A program made the translations under genes and the position numbers. A stretch of DNA of 64,000 nt, taken from assembly GCF_001006305.1 (NCBI RefSeq), contig NZ_LBHJ01000001.1, positions 744,001 through 808,000 of the forward strand, read 5' to 3'. The stretch comes from Silvibacterium bohemicum (GTDB lineage: Bacteria; Acidobacteriota; Terriglobia; Terriglobales; Acidobacteriaceae). Below the pieces are notes generated by a model. That model made no database searches. It was not told the DNA's origin and was given only the letters and a program-made list of their open reading frames with translations. Within the stretch, counting starts at the first letter, position 1. Every line of letters starts with the position of its first letter. Positions 43,713 to 52,286 of the stretch are shown here, piece by piece.

Positions 43713-45367
43713 CAGGCGGACTGGCCGGCATCTTCTCGACGGAGTCGCGCCAGCAGTACGGCGCGGTTGCCGCCATGCGCGGGCAGATGCTGCGCCACTC
43801 GCTCCGCAGCAAACGCGGCAACTTCGAACTCGGCGCCCGCATTTTCACCATCGCTTTCTTTTCTGTGATCGCGCTTGCCATCGGCACCGGCTTGGGATTC
43901 GGCGCATACTCCATCGCCTCGGGCCACACCTTGCGCCTGCTCGTGGTCCTCTTCTGGCCGGTGTTGTTTCTGTGGCAATTTCTCCCCCTGATGGTCGCGT
44001 CCTTCCAGGAGCACGTGGACCTGAGCGCATTTCTGCGCTTTCCCATGAGCTTCGCCGCCTACATGCTCGTGACCCTGGTCTTCGGGCTGCTGGATATTTC
44101 CACCATCATGGGCTCCATCTGCCTCTACGGCATCTGGATTGGGCTGGTTGTCGCGCAGCCGCATGCCGTTCTGGGCATTACCGCTGCTCTCCTGCTCTTT
44201 GCGATCTTCAATATCCTGCTTACCCGAACCATCTTTGCCTGGATCGACCGCTGGCTGGCGCAGCGGCGCACCCGCGAGATCATGGGAGCAGCCTTTCTCT
44301 TTCTGCTGCTGTCCGTCCAGCTGATCAATCCGTTGATGCAGCACTACCAGGGACGCAGCTTTCCCATCGGTCAGAAGACCCTGCAGGAGATCGACGAAGC
44401 CCAAAGCATCCTGCCGCCGGGCTTGACAGCATCTGCCGTTCGCTATGCGATACGAAACCATCAGCCGCAATCTCTATCGTCCCTCGGCGGCCTAGTTCTT
44501 TATGGCGGAGCTACGGCTCTGCTCTTCGGCTTTCGGCTTCATGCAGAGTATCGCGGAGAAAGCCTGGGCGAAGGTTCCCGGCAGTCGACGCGGGCGCGGA
44601 AGAGCACAAAAAAACAGCGCGCCGGCGCTCTCGATCTCGGACCGGTGGGTGCGGTGATCGAAAAGGAGCTTCGCTATCTCTCGCGCAGCGGCATCATGCT
44701 CTACAGCCTCGCAGCGCCATTGTTCATGCTGCTGATCTTCAGCGGTGGAGGCATGCACCGCGGCTCGGGCCTTTTCTTGAGGGGGCAATATGCGCTTCCG
44801 GCGGGTGTCGCCTATTCCTTTCTGGGGCTCACTCGCATGATCTACAACAGCCTCGGCGGCGAGGGCGCGGGCATCCAGCTTTATTTCCTCTCGCCGACTC
44901 CTTTTCGCACCATCATGCTGTCCAAGAACCTGATGCAGGCCGGGCTCTTCTGCATGGAACTGCTCTCGGTCTGCCTGATCGTTTTCTTTCGCTACGGCAT
45001 GCCCGAAGGCGGGATCATCGCCGCAACCTTCTGCTGGCTGCTCTTCGCACTCCCGCTCCAGCTGGCTTCGGGAAACATCGTCTCCCTGACCGTGGCCTAT
45101 CGCATGACCCTGACCCGCATGTCGCGCGAAGAAGGCGCCGCCGGAAACGGCTTCCTGAGCCTGGGCATTCAAGTCGCCATCGTGGGCATCGGAGTAGCGG
45201 TTTTTCTGCCCCTCTCCCGCTATCACCACACCGGACTCGCAGCCGGAATATTTCTAATGCTAGCGGTAGCCAGCGCCGCTTTCTGGCTGCGAATTTTCAA
45301 GGCAATCGATCGCATGGCCGCCAACGCCCGCGAGAACCTGATTCAGACCTTAGCGCGCGCCGCTTAG
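43709..45367 (+). CDS. ABC-2 type exporter permease
   Basis: 552 residues from the ATG that overlaps the ATPase stop (ATGA); a GTG nine bases upstream is less likely. About 12 membrane segments are visible in two sets around a central cytoplasmic stretch rich in Lys/Arg (RQSTRARKSTKKQRAG, near residue 300). The layout, a long protein with two ABC-2-like halves, suggests a fused permease acting alone with dimerised ATPase. Lipid, polymer or drug export are possible; nothing in the sequence decides. Confidence 0.85.
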   Translation: MTGGLAGIFSTESRQQYGAVAAMRGQMLRHSLRSKRGNFELGARIFTIAFFSVIALAIGTGLGFGAYSIASGHTLRLLVVLFWPVLFLWQFLPLMVASFQEHVDLSAFLRFPMSFAAYMLVTLVFGLLDISTIMGSICLYGIWIGLVVAQPHAVLGITAALLLFAIFNILLTRTIFAWIDRWLAQRRTREIMGAAFLFLLLSVQLINPLMQHYQGRSFPIGQKTLQEIDEAQSILPPGLTASAVRYAIRNHQPQSLSSLGGLVLYGGATALLFGFRLHAEYRGESLGEGSRQSTRARKSTKKQRAGALDLGPVGAVIEKELRYLSRSGIMLYSLAAPLFMLLIFSGGGMHRGSGLFLRGQYALPAGVAYSFLGLTRMIYNSLGGEGAGIQLYFLSPTPFRTIMLSKNLMQAGLFCMELLSVCLIVFFRYGMPEGGIIAATFCWLLFALPLQLASGNIVSLTVAYRMTLTRMSREEGAAGNGFLSLGIQVAIVGIGVAVFLPLSRYHHTGLAAGIFLMLAVASAAFWLRIFKAIDRMAANARENLIQTLARAA

Positions 45368-45442
45368 AACGCGGTGACTGATCTCGATTGCCGGAAACCG
45401 CGAGCACTATCGGACAGATGGATTACTTCCGGCAAGTCGACA

Positions 45443-45487
45443 TGTCGTTAATCCGATGTCGCGGCGTGCATTGGCGATTTAACGACA
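45443..45487. repeat. 9 bp inverted repeat in the gap after the ABC exporter
   Basis: TGTCGTTAA at 45443-45451 and TTAACGACA at 45479-45487 are perfect complements with 27 bases between. They lie 120-165 bases before the next gene and could be a two-half-site operator. Confidence 0.35.
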
Positions 45488-45608
45488 GTTGAGGATCTCT
45501 CCAGGACTGGACTGAGAAGCGATCATCGTTCTACGCACAATAAGGGGCGCTATCATGCACATAAGCCCAGAAGCTTACTGTCATAGAACGGTAGGAAGGC
45601 CTTGAGGA

Positions 45609-46037
45609 ATGAGAAGAAATTCTGGATCCGCCGATCAATCGGGAGAGCCGGTGTTCAAGTCTGATCCATACGAGGGGGAGATAGCTGAACGCATAGCCTC
45701 AGCCGGGATTCGGCTGCGATTCGATAAGGTGGCCTTACGGCTTATTGACGGTGTAAAGGCAAGCGTCATCGAAGCCTTTCCGAAAGATCAAAGCATGCTG
45801 TTCACCGTCACTGCTCCCATAAAACATCCAGCCAAGACGAGTGCGGCACTACAGCGATTGCTACGAGATTTTTCTAGGGAAAATATTCGCCTAACGATCA
45901 ACGGCAACGAGGTGTGCGCTCGCAAAGTGAACGCCGTTTTGACTGGTGTGCTCAGGGTGATGGGGTTCGTGCACAACGCTGAAAGCAATCCCGACCTCAT
46001 CTTGGATCTAGCCGAGTCGAACCTCACTGGACGGTAA
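45609..46037 (+). CDS. hypothetical protein
   Basis: 142 residues. The start is preceded by AGGAAGG at about 10 bases and GAGGA close by. No family is recognised. The predicted sheet/helix pattern (IRLRFDKVALRLIDGVKASVIEAFP; MLFTVTAPIKHPAKTSAALQRLLRDFSRENIRLTINGNEVCARKV) looks like a small folded cytoplasmic protein. Codon composition is less GC-rich at third positions than in neighbours, which may reflect horizontal origin. A long hairpin at 46189 may end its transcript. Confidence 0.6.
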   Translation: MRRNSGSADQSGEPVFKSDPYEGEIAERIASAGIRLRFDKVALRLIDGVKASVIEAFPKDQSMLFTVTAPIKHPAKTSAALQRLLRDFSRENIRLTINGNEVCARKVNAVLTGVLRVMGFVHNAESNPDLILDLAESNLTGR

Positions 46038-46726
46038 CGGCGCGGCCGGCGCGGACAAACGATCTTCCGTCACCAGAACACGTTCACGTCGGCGACAAGA
46101 GCTATAGAAGGGCGACGGTGAACCACCTAACCGAAACCAAAAATACTTGGCACATAACTAGGGGCTAACTCGCTAAAATAGAGAGAGAGAACAAAGGGAC
46201 CGCTCTGTGGGCTGCTCAACGAACCCCGACGCGGTCCTTTTTGTTCCCCGGCAGACTGCTTGCCCAAAGAAATGCGGCCCAAAGGCCAACCTCGCACTCT
46301 GCGGATACGCTCTGCCCAACGGACGCCTCTATCGTCAGCCGCCTCTCCGCACCGAACCTCGCGGCCGTCTCCACAGACCTAAGTCGAGCCCCTGCAATGA
46401 CCAAGCCGCAACCCAAGCGGAATCAATCACCGCATCCATGCAGCACATTCTCAAAGACATCTGGGAAAACCTCACGGAGTGAATGAGTTACAGCCACCAA
46501 GGCGAATGAAAACCCAATCGATTCAATGACGAGAGAGGGGCACCCTCTTAATTTTTTCACAGAGATCCCAACCCCAAGGCACCCGCAGGAGAGCCCGCTC
46601 AAGCCGCTATCGTTACTACCGCAAAGCCAGCTTGTTAGTAATCCGGGGCCAGATCGCCGAATCAATGGAACAACTCCTCAGAGCTCTTCGTACCAGCGAA
46701 GGTCACGTTTTCAAGAAAGGAAAGTC
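46038..46726. other. 689 bp gap without a convincing gene
   Basis: A short 91-codon frame (46207-46482) is open but lacks a ribosome-binding site and has Pro/Arg/Cys-rich shadow composition. The one notable structure is the long hairpin at 46189-46246. Confidence 0.5.
46189..46246 (+). terminator. long T-rich hairpin in a gene-poor gap
   Basis: Arms GAACAAAGGGACCGC (46189-46203) and GCGGTCCTTTTTGTTC (46231-46246) pair over 14 positions, with a 27-base loop that itself holds GGG and CCC. A TAAAAT -10-like hexamer stands at 46174-46179, immediately upstream, so a short transcript could even start here. Confidence 0.45.
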
Positions 46727-47677
46727 ATGCCCAGATTCGGTCACGCGCTTGTCGTCAGCTATCTTGTGCTTTGTCTTTTATGGGGTGGAAGCGTCTGTGC
46801 CCAGAGCTCAAAAGCATCATTGGCGGCCTATGCGGACCAGTTCCAAACTGGGAAGATCTCGAGGGATGGATTCGATCTCTACTTTCGAAGCGCTGGAGCC
46901 GGTGAGCCAGTTCTGATTTTGAGCGGAGGCCCGGGAGATGATTGCGACTACATGCTCCCGGTGGCAGCTGCTGTGGCAAAGCACCAAAAGGCGATTCTTG
47001 TGGAGCAACGAGGCACAGGGCGCTCACTGCCTCCTCACGTTGATGCGACCACAATGAACGTGGCGTTGTCGTTGGCAGATTACGAAGCGTTGCGAATGTA
47101 CTTAAAGGCGGATCGTTGGACAGTGATCGGACACTCCGCAGGCGGTCTTCTTGCTATTCGCTATGCAATTGCTCAACCGGAGCACGTTTCGCAGCTTGTC
47201 TTGCTCGATTCCGCTCCGGTCAGCTTCAGTGCCCTCGCCGCCTTCGACGACAACATACTGGATCGCCTGCAGATGGGAGATCGAACCAAGCTTGAAGCGT
47301 TAGAGAGCCAAAGCGGTAATGGAGCGCGGGCAGACGCGGCTGAATTGCAGTCTCAAGCACTGTTCTTCAATCGCGAGCTTGGCAGTCAAATGGGTAAAGA
47401 GCTGAGCTCGGCATGGCATTCAGATGTGGGTCATCTGCTCGGCCGAGAAATTACGCCACCCAACTATGACTTACGCCCACAGCTCGGGAAATATCAGGGT
47501 AGGGTGCTCGTTCTGAGTGGACGACAGGACCCGATGGACCCTGTGGCGGCTTATGAGACAAAGCTCGCCTTCCAGCATGCTGCAGTTCGCTTCATTGATC
47601 GTGCAGGGCACTTTCCCTGGTTTGAGCAACCCGCGGCATTCAATCAGGCGCTGGATGATTTTTTTACCTCCAAATGA
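46727..47677 (+). CDS. secreted alpha/beta hydrolase (proline iminopeptidase-like)
   Basis: 316 residues from ATG 46727, supported by AAAGGAAA and a signal peptide (VVSYLVLCLLWGGSVCAQ). The hydrolase fold shows LILSGGPGDDCDYM, the His-Gly-type oxyanion strand replaced by SGGPG as in prolyl aminopeptidases, EQRGTGRS, the nucleophile in GHSAGGLLAIRYA and late DRAGHFPWFE with catalytic His. This combination (SGGPG, QRGTGRS) resembles the proline iminopeptidase group; actual substrate is open. A longer upstream frame lacks start signals. Confidence 0.88.
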   Translation: MPRFGHALVVSYLVLCLLWGGSVCAQSSKASLAAYADQFQTGKISRDGFDLYFRSAGAGEPVLILSGGPGDDCDYMLPVAAAVAKHQKAILVEQRGTGRSLPPHVDATTMNVALSLADYEALRMYLKADRWTVIGHSAGGLLAIRYAIAQPEHVSQLVLLDSAPVSFSALAAFDDNILDRLQMGDRTKLEALESQSGNGARADAAELQSQALFFNRELGSQMGKELSSAWHSDVGHLLGREITPPNYDLRPQLGKYQGRVLVLSGRQDPMDPVAAYETKLAFQHAAVRFIDRAGHFPWFEQPAAFNQALDDFFTSK

Positions 47678-48079
47678 GTCCCCTCGCCTCGTCAGTCCTG
47701 ATGAACGCCCTTGTCGTCAGCGAGCGCCAAATCGCCAAGGAACTTCCCGAAGTCCTGCCAAGCAAATTCTCAACCAAAATAAGCATCCTTCTGAACTTTC
47801 CGCCTGATTATGGTTCAAAATAAGCACGTACCACCTTAGTTCGGGTTCTCCGGTAACCAAATAATGGCCGCGGATTACCAAATTAAAGGTACAAATTGTT
47901 GTTTCCGATGCAACAATGACCCTAGTTCGATTGGTGGGTGGGACAACCCTCAAGTTCTACCGATCTGGAGCACACGCGGGATCGAAAACCGGGGAGAGCC
48001 GAAAGCCGTCAGCCCTGGTCCGCAACTGGACCCTCGATATTCAGTTGCACGTTCCACTGCTCCCCTGGAGATGATTCGA
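47678..48079. other. 402 bp gap without a convincing gene
   Basis: An upstream extension of the next gene's frame is open from 47864 but has no ribosome-binding site and no signal peptide until 48080. The stretch is comparatively A/T-rich and probably holds the promoter of the next gene; no strong -35/-10 pair stands out. Confidence 0.45.
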
Positions 48080-48910
48080 ATGACTCGCCCCAACTTTAGC
48101 TCCGCTTTTTTATTCCTGCTTGGTGCTTCGCTTCTAGCCACCAGCCCGCTTTTCGCCCAACAGGCTGCCCCGCCCGTCGCCCCCTCAACCAGTGCGCCCA
48201 GCGCGGACGCAACACCCGGTCAGCCAGTCTTTGTCGTTCCAGCCGGAACCAAGATTCCGCTCACATTGAAGAGCACCATCAGCACGCAGACCGCGAAGCC
48301 AGGCGATGCCGTCTATCTCACCAGCCAGTTTCCGGTCATTGTGGGATCGCGGGTGGTCATTCCTGCCGGCGTATTTGTTCAGGGTTACATCGATGGCGTG
48401 GAGCGCGGCGGCAAGGTGAAAGGCCGCGCGGAGATCATGATGCATTTCATCTCCATGGTCTTCCCCAATGGCGTGGTGATCGCGCTGCCCGGTGCGGTCG
48501 ATAACGTTCCGGGCGCCCAGAACGCAAAAGTCACCGATAAAGAAGGCTTGATTCAGGGAACCAGTTCCAAGACGGACGACGCCAAAACAGTAGGCGGTGC
48601 TACGGTGGCCGGTGCGGGCATCGGAGGTTTGGCCGGATGGGCAGGTGGTGCGCCCGGTCTCGGTGTCGGTCTCGGAGCGGGTGCGGGTGCAGCTGCCGGC
48701 CTCGTCGGAATGATGATGAAGCATGGCGGCGATATCACCTTCCCGGCAGGAACCGACGTCATCATGGTCATGCAACGGCCGCTGCAGGTGCAGCAGCAGC
48801 AGCTGAGTGGCATGGGCAATCTGACCGGCTACGACGGTCCAAATATGGCTCCAGTCAACGCCGAGCAGAACACCCTACCCAAGCCCAAGCCGCAATCGCA
48901 GTCGAATTAA
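48080..48910 (+). CDS. exported glycine-zipper protein with VirB10/TrbI-like core
   Basis: 276 residues from ATG 48080, with GGAG nine bases upstream; an ATG at 48071 would place GGAG too close. A signal peptide (FLFLLGASLLATSPLFAQQ) and a Pro/Ala/Ser-rich linker precede a beta-rich domain (PAGTKIPLTLKSTISTQTAKPGDAVYL; SRVVIPAGVFVQGYIDGVERGGKVKGRAEI) reminiscent of the VirB10/TrbI fold. Next comes a glycine-zipper membrane-like segment (GAGIGGLAGWAGGAPGLGVGLGAG). It is not part of a secretion locus here. Related lone proteins are frequent in Acidobacteria, function unknown. Confidence 0.75.
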   Translation: MTRPNFSSAFLFLLGASLLATSPLFAQQAAPPVAPSTSAPSADATPGQPVFVVPAGTKIPLTLKSTISTQTAKPGDAVYLTSQFPVIVGSRVVIPAGVFVQGYIDGVERGGKVKGRAEIMMHFISMVFPNGVVIALPGAVDNVPGAQNAKVTDKEGLIQGTSSKTDDAKTVGGATVAGAGIGGLAGWAGGAPGLGVGLGAGAGAAAGLVGMMMKHGGDITFPAGTDVIMVMQRPLQVQQQQLSGMGNLTGYDGPNMAPVNAEQNTLPKPKPQSQSN

Positions 48911-48985
48911 AACAGCAGATCGAGAAAGCAGATTTCCCGCAGTCGCCGGGGTTTAATTTTCTGCCTGAGTTACTCGTTATTCCTG

Positions 48986-49011
48986 AAGAGGCCGGCTTAT
49001 GCCGGCCTCTT
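48986..49011 (+). terminator. terminator of the glycine-zipper protein gene
   Basis: AAGAGGCCGGC and GCCGGCCTCTT pair perfectly around TTAT. It lies 76 bases beyond the stop codon. Confidence 0.7.
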
Positions 49012-49037
49012 TGGCTTCCCGCAAAGTCTTGTTCGCA

Positions 49038-49152
49038 AGTCTTGGTCTTGGAAGGGTACGGCCTTCAGGCCGTACGTAAATTAAGCAAGATGAGTGCGGC
49101 TTCAGCCGCTGAGGGAAAGCCCGCTCGCACCGCAAATGTTCGTATCAATCTC
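49038..49152. repeat. dispersed ~105 bp double-hairpin repeat, copy B
   Basis: Hairpins TACGGCC-TTCA-GGCCGTA and GCGGC-TTCA-GCCGC are seen, with the shared 3' part (GAGGGAAAGCCCGCTCGCAC). The terminator at 48986 is on its left; no second copy of that stem is seen on its right. Confidence 0.75.
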
Positions 49153-49186
49153 GTTTCTTCGGTCTTAGAGCTTGCTTGTCCTTCCC

Positions 49187-49564
49187 CTACACCGCCGCAT
49201 GTTGCGAAAGCGACAGCACATTCCCATCCGGATCTTTGAACCACGCCACCTTATCTCCCGTCGGGAAGGTGCAGATGCCCTGCTCGTCCTGGCCCATGTT
49301 CGGATAGCGCTCGAAAGCGACTCCCTTCGCCGACAACTCGGCGACGACTGCCTTCATATCGCTCACCTCCCAACCCAGAACGGTATTTTGCGCCGGAGTG
49401 TGGCTGGGAACCTTGCCGATGCGCAGCGGTGTCCCGTGAAGATCGAAGACCAGCGCAAAGCCGTCGTCGCGCACGAAGGTGAAACCGAGCATATCGCGGT
49501 AAAAGCGGGTAGCTGCGTCGGGATTTTGCGTAAGCAGGAAGGTAACAATGTGGTCGAGTGGCAT
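49187..49564 (-). CDS. VOC family protein (glyoxalase fold)
   Basis: 125 residues from the ATG at 49564; a longer frame begins 33 codons upstream without VOC homology. The fold is seen as two modules: MPLDHIVTFLLTQNPDAATRFYRDMLGFTFVRDDGFALVFDL, with His as a likely metal ligand, and DKVAWFKDPDGNVLSLSQH. The metal-binding Glu common at the penultimate strand is replaced by Ser (NVLSLSQH), so it may not be a standard metal enzyme. Function unknown. It converges on repeat copy B. Confidence 0.82.
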   Translation of the reverse strand: MPLDHIVTFLLTQNPDAATRFYRDMLGFTFVRDDGFALVFDLHGTPLRIGKVPSHTPAQNTVLGWEVSDMKAVVAELSAKGVAFERYPNMGQDEQGICTFPTGDKVAWFKDPDGNVLSLSQHAAV

Positions 49565-49751
49565 AGCGCTCCTGTGCGGCGGATGGCGCCATGGTACGGG
49601 AAGCCGTCCGCACCGGAAAGAACGATTTCCGAAAAAATGTTGGCAGCATGAGAAGAGAAGCATCCCTTGATTTGCCTCCTTCGCCCCTTCCGTTTAGTCT
49701 GCCCTTGAACAGCGATATGGCAACTCCATCTAGCCACAGAGGTTAACGAGA

Positions 49752-50561
49752 ATGAACGTTCGGAAGAGACTGGCAATTGCAGTAATGGCCGCAATGACTT
49801 GCGTATCCCTCAGTCAGGCGCAGGACTGGGCGAAAGAACGGCTGGGAAAATCGCCCCGCCACCAGGAGTGGGTCGACATCAAGTACGGCAATCGGACGGT
49901 GCATGCCTTCGTGGTCTATCCGGAGGTGAAGGGCAAGGCTCCGGCGGTGCTCGTCATCCATGAAATCTTCGGACTAACGGATTGGGCACGCGAGGCAGCA
50001 GACGAGGTAGCGGCTGCAGGATACATTGCCATCGCCCCTGACCTGCTCTCCGGCGATGGTCCGGAGGCTGGAGGCTCGAGCGCCTACGCCACCCAGGATG
50101 ACGCGGTGAAGGCAGTATCGGGACTCGATCCGGACCGGGTGACAGCGGATCTGAATGCCACCGCCGACTACGTGAAGAAGCTGCCCGCAGTCAGCGGCAA
50201 GCTGGCGGTCGCCGGATTCTGCTGGGGAGGAGGCCAGTCGTTCCGCTTTGCCACCAACCGGCATGACCTGAGCGCAGCCTTCGTCTTCTACGGACCACCG
50301 CCGAAGGACCTGAGTGCCGTTTCTGCGCCGGTGTACGGCTTCTATGCAGGAAATGACGCCCGCATCTCCGCAACCATTCCCGATACCACGGTGGCCATGA
50401 AAGCAGCGGGTAAGAAATACGATCCGGTTGTCTACGATGGAGCCGGACACGGCTTTATGCGCGCCGGTGAAGACCCGACCCGGACCTCCGGCAACGAGGC
50501 GAACATCAAGGCTCGCGACGACGCCTGGGCGCGCTGGAAAGAGCTGTTGAAAGGCCTGTAA
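49752..50561 (+). CDS. secreted dienelactone hydrolase family protein
   Basis: 269 residues with a signal peptide (MNVRKRLAIAVMAAMTCVSLSQAQ). The alpha/beta fold has VIHEIFGLTDWAREAADEVAAAGY, the Cys nucleophile in GFCWGGGQS (the family uses Cys), Asp in FYAGNDARI and His in GAGHGFMRAG. Dienelactone hydrolases open lactones in aromatic degradation, but many homologues are general esterases; the secreted location argues for the latter. It is followed by a terminator hairpin that is duplicated across a dispersed repeat. Confidence 0.9.
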   Translation: MNVRKRLAIAVMAAMTCVSLSQAQDWAKERLGKSPRHQEWVDIKYGNRTVHAFVVYPEVKGKAPAVLVIHEIFGLTDWAREAADEVAAAGYIAIAPDLLSGDGPEAGGSSAYATQDDAVKAVSGLDPDRVTADLNATADYVKKLPAVSGKLAVAGFCWGGGQSFRFATNRHDLSAAFVFYGPPPKDLSAVSAPVYGFYAGNDARISATIPDTTVAMKAAGKKYDPVVYDGAGHGFMRAGEDPTRTSGNEANIKARDDAWARWKELLKGL

Positions 50562-50626
50562 GCGCCGACTTTGCTCGATCCAAGCGGGGTTTCGATCGAA
50601 TGTCCTGTTTCAGGCCAAAAGGAAAA

Positions 50627-50644
50627 CCCGCTGCACGCAGCGGG
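50627..50644 (+). terminator. terminator hairpin left of repeat copy C
   Basis: CCCGCTGC and GCAGCGGG pair with a 2-base loop 66 bases after the dienelactone hydrolase stop. The same core stem recurs in the palindrome at 50772-50809. Confidence 0.55.
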
Positions 50645-50660
50645 CTCCGGTTACTGACAA

Positions 50661-50771
50661 AGTCATGGTCTTGGTAGGGTACGGCCTTCAGGCCGTACGT
50701 AAATCAAGCAAATGAGTGTGGCTTCAGCCACTGGGGGAAGGCCCCGCTCACACTGCAAAGGTTCGTCATCA
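50661..50771. repeat. dispersed ~105 bp double-hairpin repeat, copy C
   Basis: It is closely similar to copy B: TACGGCC-TTCA-GGCCGTA and GTGGC-TTCA-GCCAC hairpins are followed by a GCCCCGCTCACACTGC stretch. It lies exactly between two near-duplicate terminator hairpins. Confidence 0.8.
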
Positions 50772-50809
50772 AACTCAAAAGCCCGCTGCATGCAGCGGGC
50801 TTTTGAGTT
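50772..50809. terminator. 38 bp perfect palindrome, bidirectional terminator
   Basis: Two 19-base arms (50772-50790 and 50791-50809) are perfectly complementary, with A/T-rich outer ends; it can terminate both the hydrolase transcript and the convergent propeller lipoprotein gene. Confidence 0.85.
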
Positions 50810-50828
50810 CTTACTAGCGGTGTACGGT

Positions 50829-52091
50829 TTAACCGCCGCTTCCGGTTCCGGCCGTTGCCTGGACGTGCTCTCCAGGGTGGTTGCCGTGGGTAACCGCGGC
50901 GGCACAGGTCGGCTGGCCGGCGGTCGGGAAGGGCGAGTTCTCTGCGCCGGTCAGCACGCCGGTATTCGTGTTCAGCTGGAACCCGGAGATCGAGTTGCCC
51001 AGGAAGTTCGAGGTGTAGACGAAGCGTCCGAAGGCCGGATCGACCAGCACGCAGGTCGGGCCGGTGTCGGTCGAAATGGTGGTCGCACCGGCCAGCCCGG
51101 AGGGCGCACCCGTCGACTGGGTGATCGTGTAGGCGCTGATGCTGTTGGAATTGAAGTTGGCAACGTAGATATAAGTGCCGCTCGGATCGATGGTCACAGC
51201 ATCCGGGAAGACCGAAGTCGCGAACGGGCCGCCTTCCAGAGGGATAAGCGCGCCATTGGCGGCGATATTGTAAGCGATAAGCTGGTTGGTCGCGCTGTCC
51301 GTTACGTAATAGAAGCGGCTGGTAGGATCGCTGGCGCTGGCATTGGGTGAAACACCGGAGGTGAAGGGGCTGCCCGGGATGGCGGTCAGCACGCCGCCGC
51401 TGCCGACGGCGAATGCCGAGACCGTTCCGCCTGTACCGGAGGTGGCTGCGCCTGTACCGTTGGCATTCGCACCGGTTGCTACTTGAGGGGTGGTATTTTG
51501 GTTGACCACGTAGACGAAGTTTCCGTTCGCGGTGACATTCACGCTCAACGGGTTGGTTTGAACCGGGAAATACGAGAGCGTGCCGTTGGCAACTGCGGTG
51601 CCTAGGCTGCCGTCAGAATTGATGGGATAGGCGACCAAAGCGCCCGGACCCACATTCAAAATGGAAAAATTGGGCTGAAAGGTGACGGCGACGTAGAGAA
51701 AAGTCCCCGCCGCATTGATGGCGATCGCCTGCGGAAAAGCTCCCGGCGTAGTCGTGGTGTGCTGCGGATAGAGCTTGCCGTCGGTGCCAATGGCGAACTC
51801 GACGATGGTGCTGTCGAGTTGGTTCACGACATATAAGTCTGCCCCATTCGGGGACGTGACTTCGGCGACAGGATTGCGGCCGCCGGAGCTATAAGGAGAA
51901 TCCTGAATCTGGGTCAGAGCGCCCGACTCCTGGTCGACGCGGTAGACGCTGATCTGCCCGGGAGTGTTTTTGGAGGCCGTGACGTAGAGGTAATCGATGG
52001 TATTGCTCTGGCCACAGGAGGTAATGCCAAGTCCGACGCCAAGTGAAACTGCTGCGGCCAACAACGCGTGGCCCGTTTTGCTGAACTTCAT
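50829..52091 (-). CDS. beta-propeller lipoprotein (lactonase/YncE-like), paralogue 1
   Basis: 420 residues. A lipoprotein signal (AAAVSLGVGLGITSC, lipobox Cys near 26) should attach it to a membrane. The mature protein is a seven-bladed propeller built of repeats such as YLYVTASKNTPGQISVYRVDQESGALT, YIYVANFNSNSISAYTITQSTG and FVYTSNFLGNSISGFQLNTNTGVLT, typical of 6-phosphogluconolactonase/YncE-like folds. No lactonase active-site residues can be assigned. A close paralogue lies directly upstream (52287-53618), with a related promoter region. Confidence 0.88.
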   Translation of the reverse strand: MKFSKTGHALLAAAVSLGVGLGITSCGQSNTIDYLYVTASKNTPGQISVYRVDQESGALTQIQDSPYSSGGRNPVAEVTSPNGADLYVVNQLDSTIVEFAIGTDGKLYPQHTTTTPGAFPQAIAINAAGTFLYVAVTFQPNFSILNVGPGALVAYPINSDGSLGTAVANGTLSYFPVQTNPLSVNVTANGNFVYVVNQNTTPQVATGANANGTGAATSGTGGTVSAFAVGSGGVLTAIPGSPFTSGVSPNASASDPTSRFYYVTDSATNQLIAYNIAANGALIPLEGGPFATSVFPDAVTIDPSGTYIYVANFNSNSISAYTITQSTGAPSGLAGATTISTDTGPTCVLVDPAFGRFVYTSNFLGNSISGFQLNTNTGVLTGAENSPFPTAGQPTCAAAVTHGNHPGEHVQATAGTGSGG

Positions 52092-52231
52092 GCGCTTCCT
52101 TCGTCCTGGCCAGCGGCACAGGCGTGCGATGTTAGGGATCGCTCCCGCTTGAATTGTAAAAGCTTGAGCTGCTTTCGGCTATAGCGCCGGATCGAACGGC
52201 TGCGCTATAGCCTAAGAGCTAAGCAAAGGAA

Positions 52232-52278
52232 TTGAAGCGGTCAGGAGCGAAGGCATACGCGCGTCGTGACCGCTTCAA
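52232..52278 (-). terminator. terminator of propeller lipoprotein paralogue 2
   Basis: Arms TTGAAGCGGTCA and TGACCGCTTCAA pair perfectly across a 23-base loop, immediately past the stop codon at 52287. Confidence 0.65.
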
Positions 52279-52286
52279 CTCTGTTC

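Noticed and set aside
43678-45381. 567-codon frame overlapping the ABC-2 permease
   Set aside because: Same strand, different phase; Arg/His/Pro-rich with no membrane helices, whereas the accepted frame has about 12 helices and a coupled start.
46207-46482. 91-codon frame in the gap before the secreted hydrolase
   Set aside because: It begins inside a hairpin, lacks a ribosome-binding site and is rich in Pro, Arg and Cys without any fold pattern.
42742-50776. CRISPR-like array from the repeated hairpins
   Set aside because: Copies are kilobases apart, over 100 bp long and without regular spacers; no cas genes are present.
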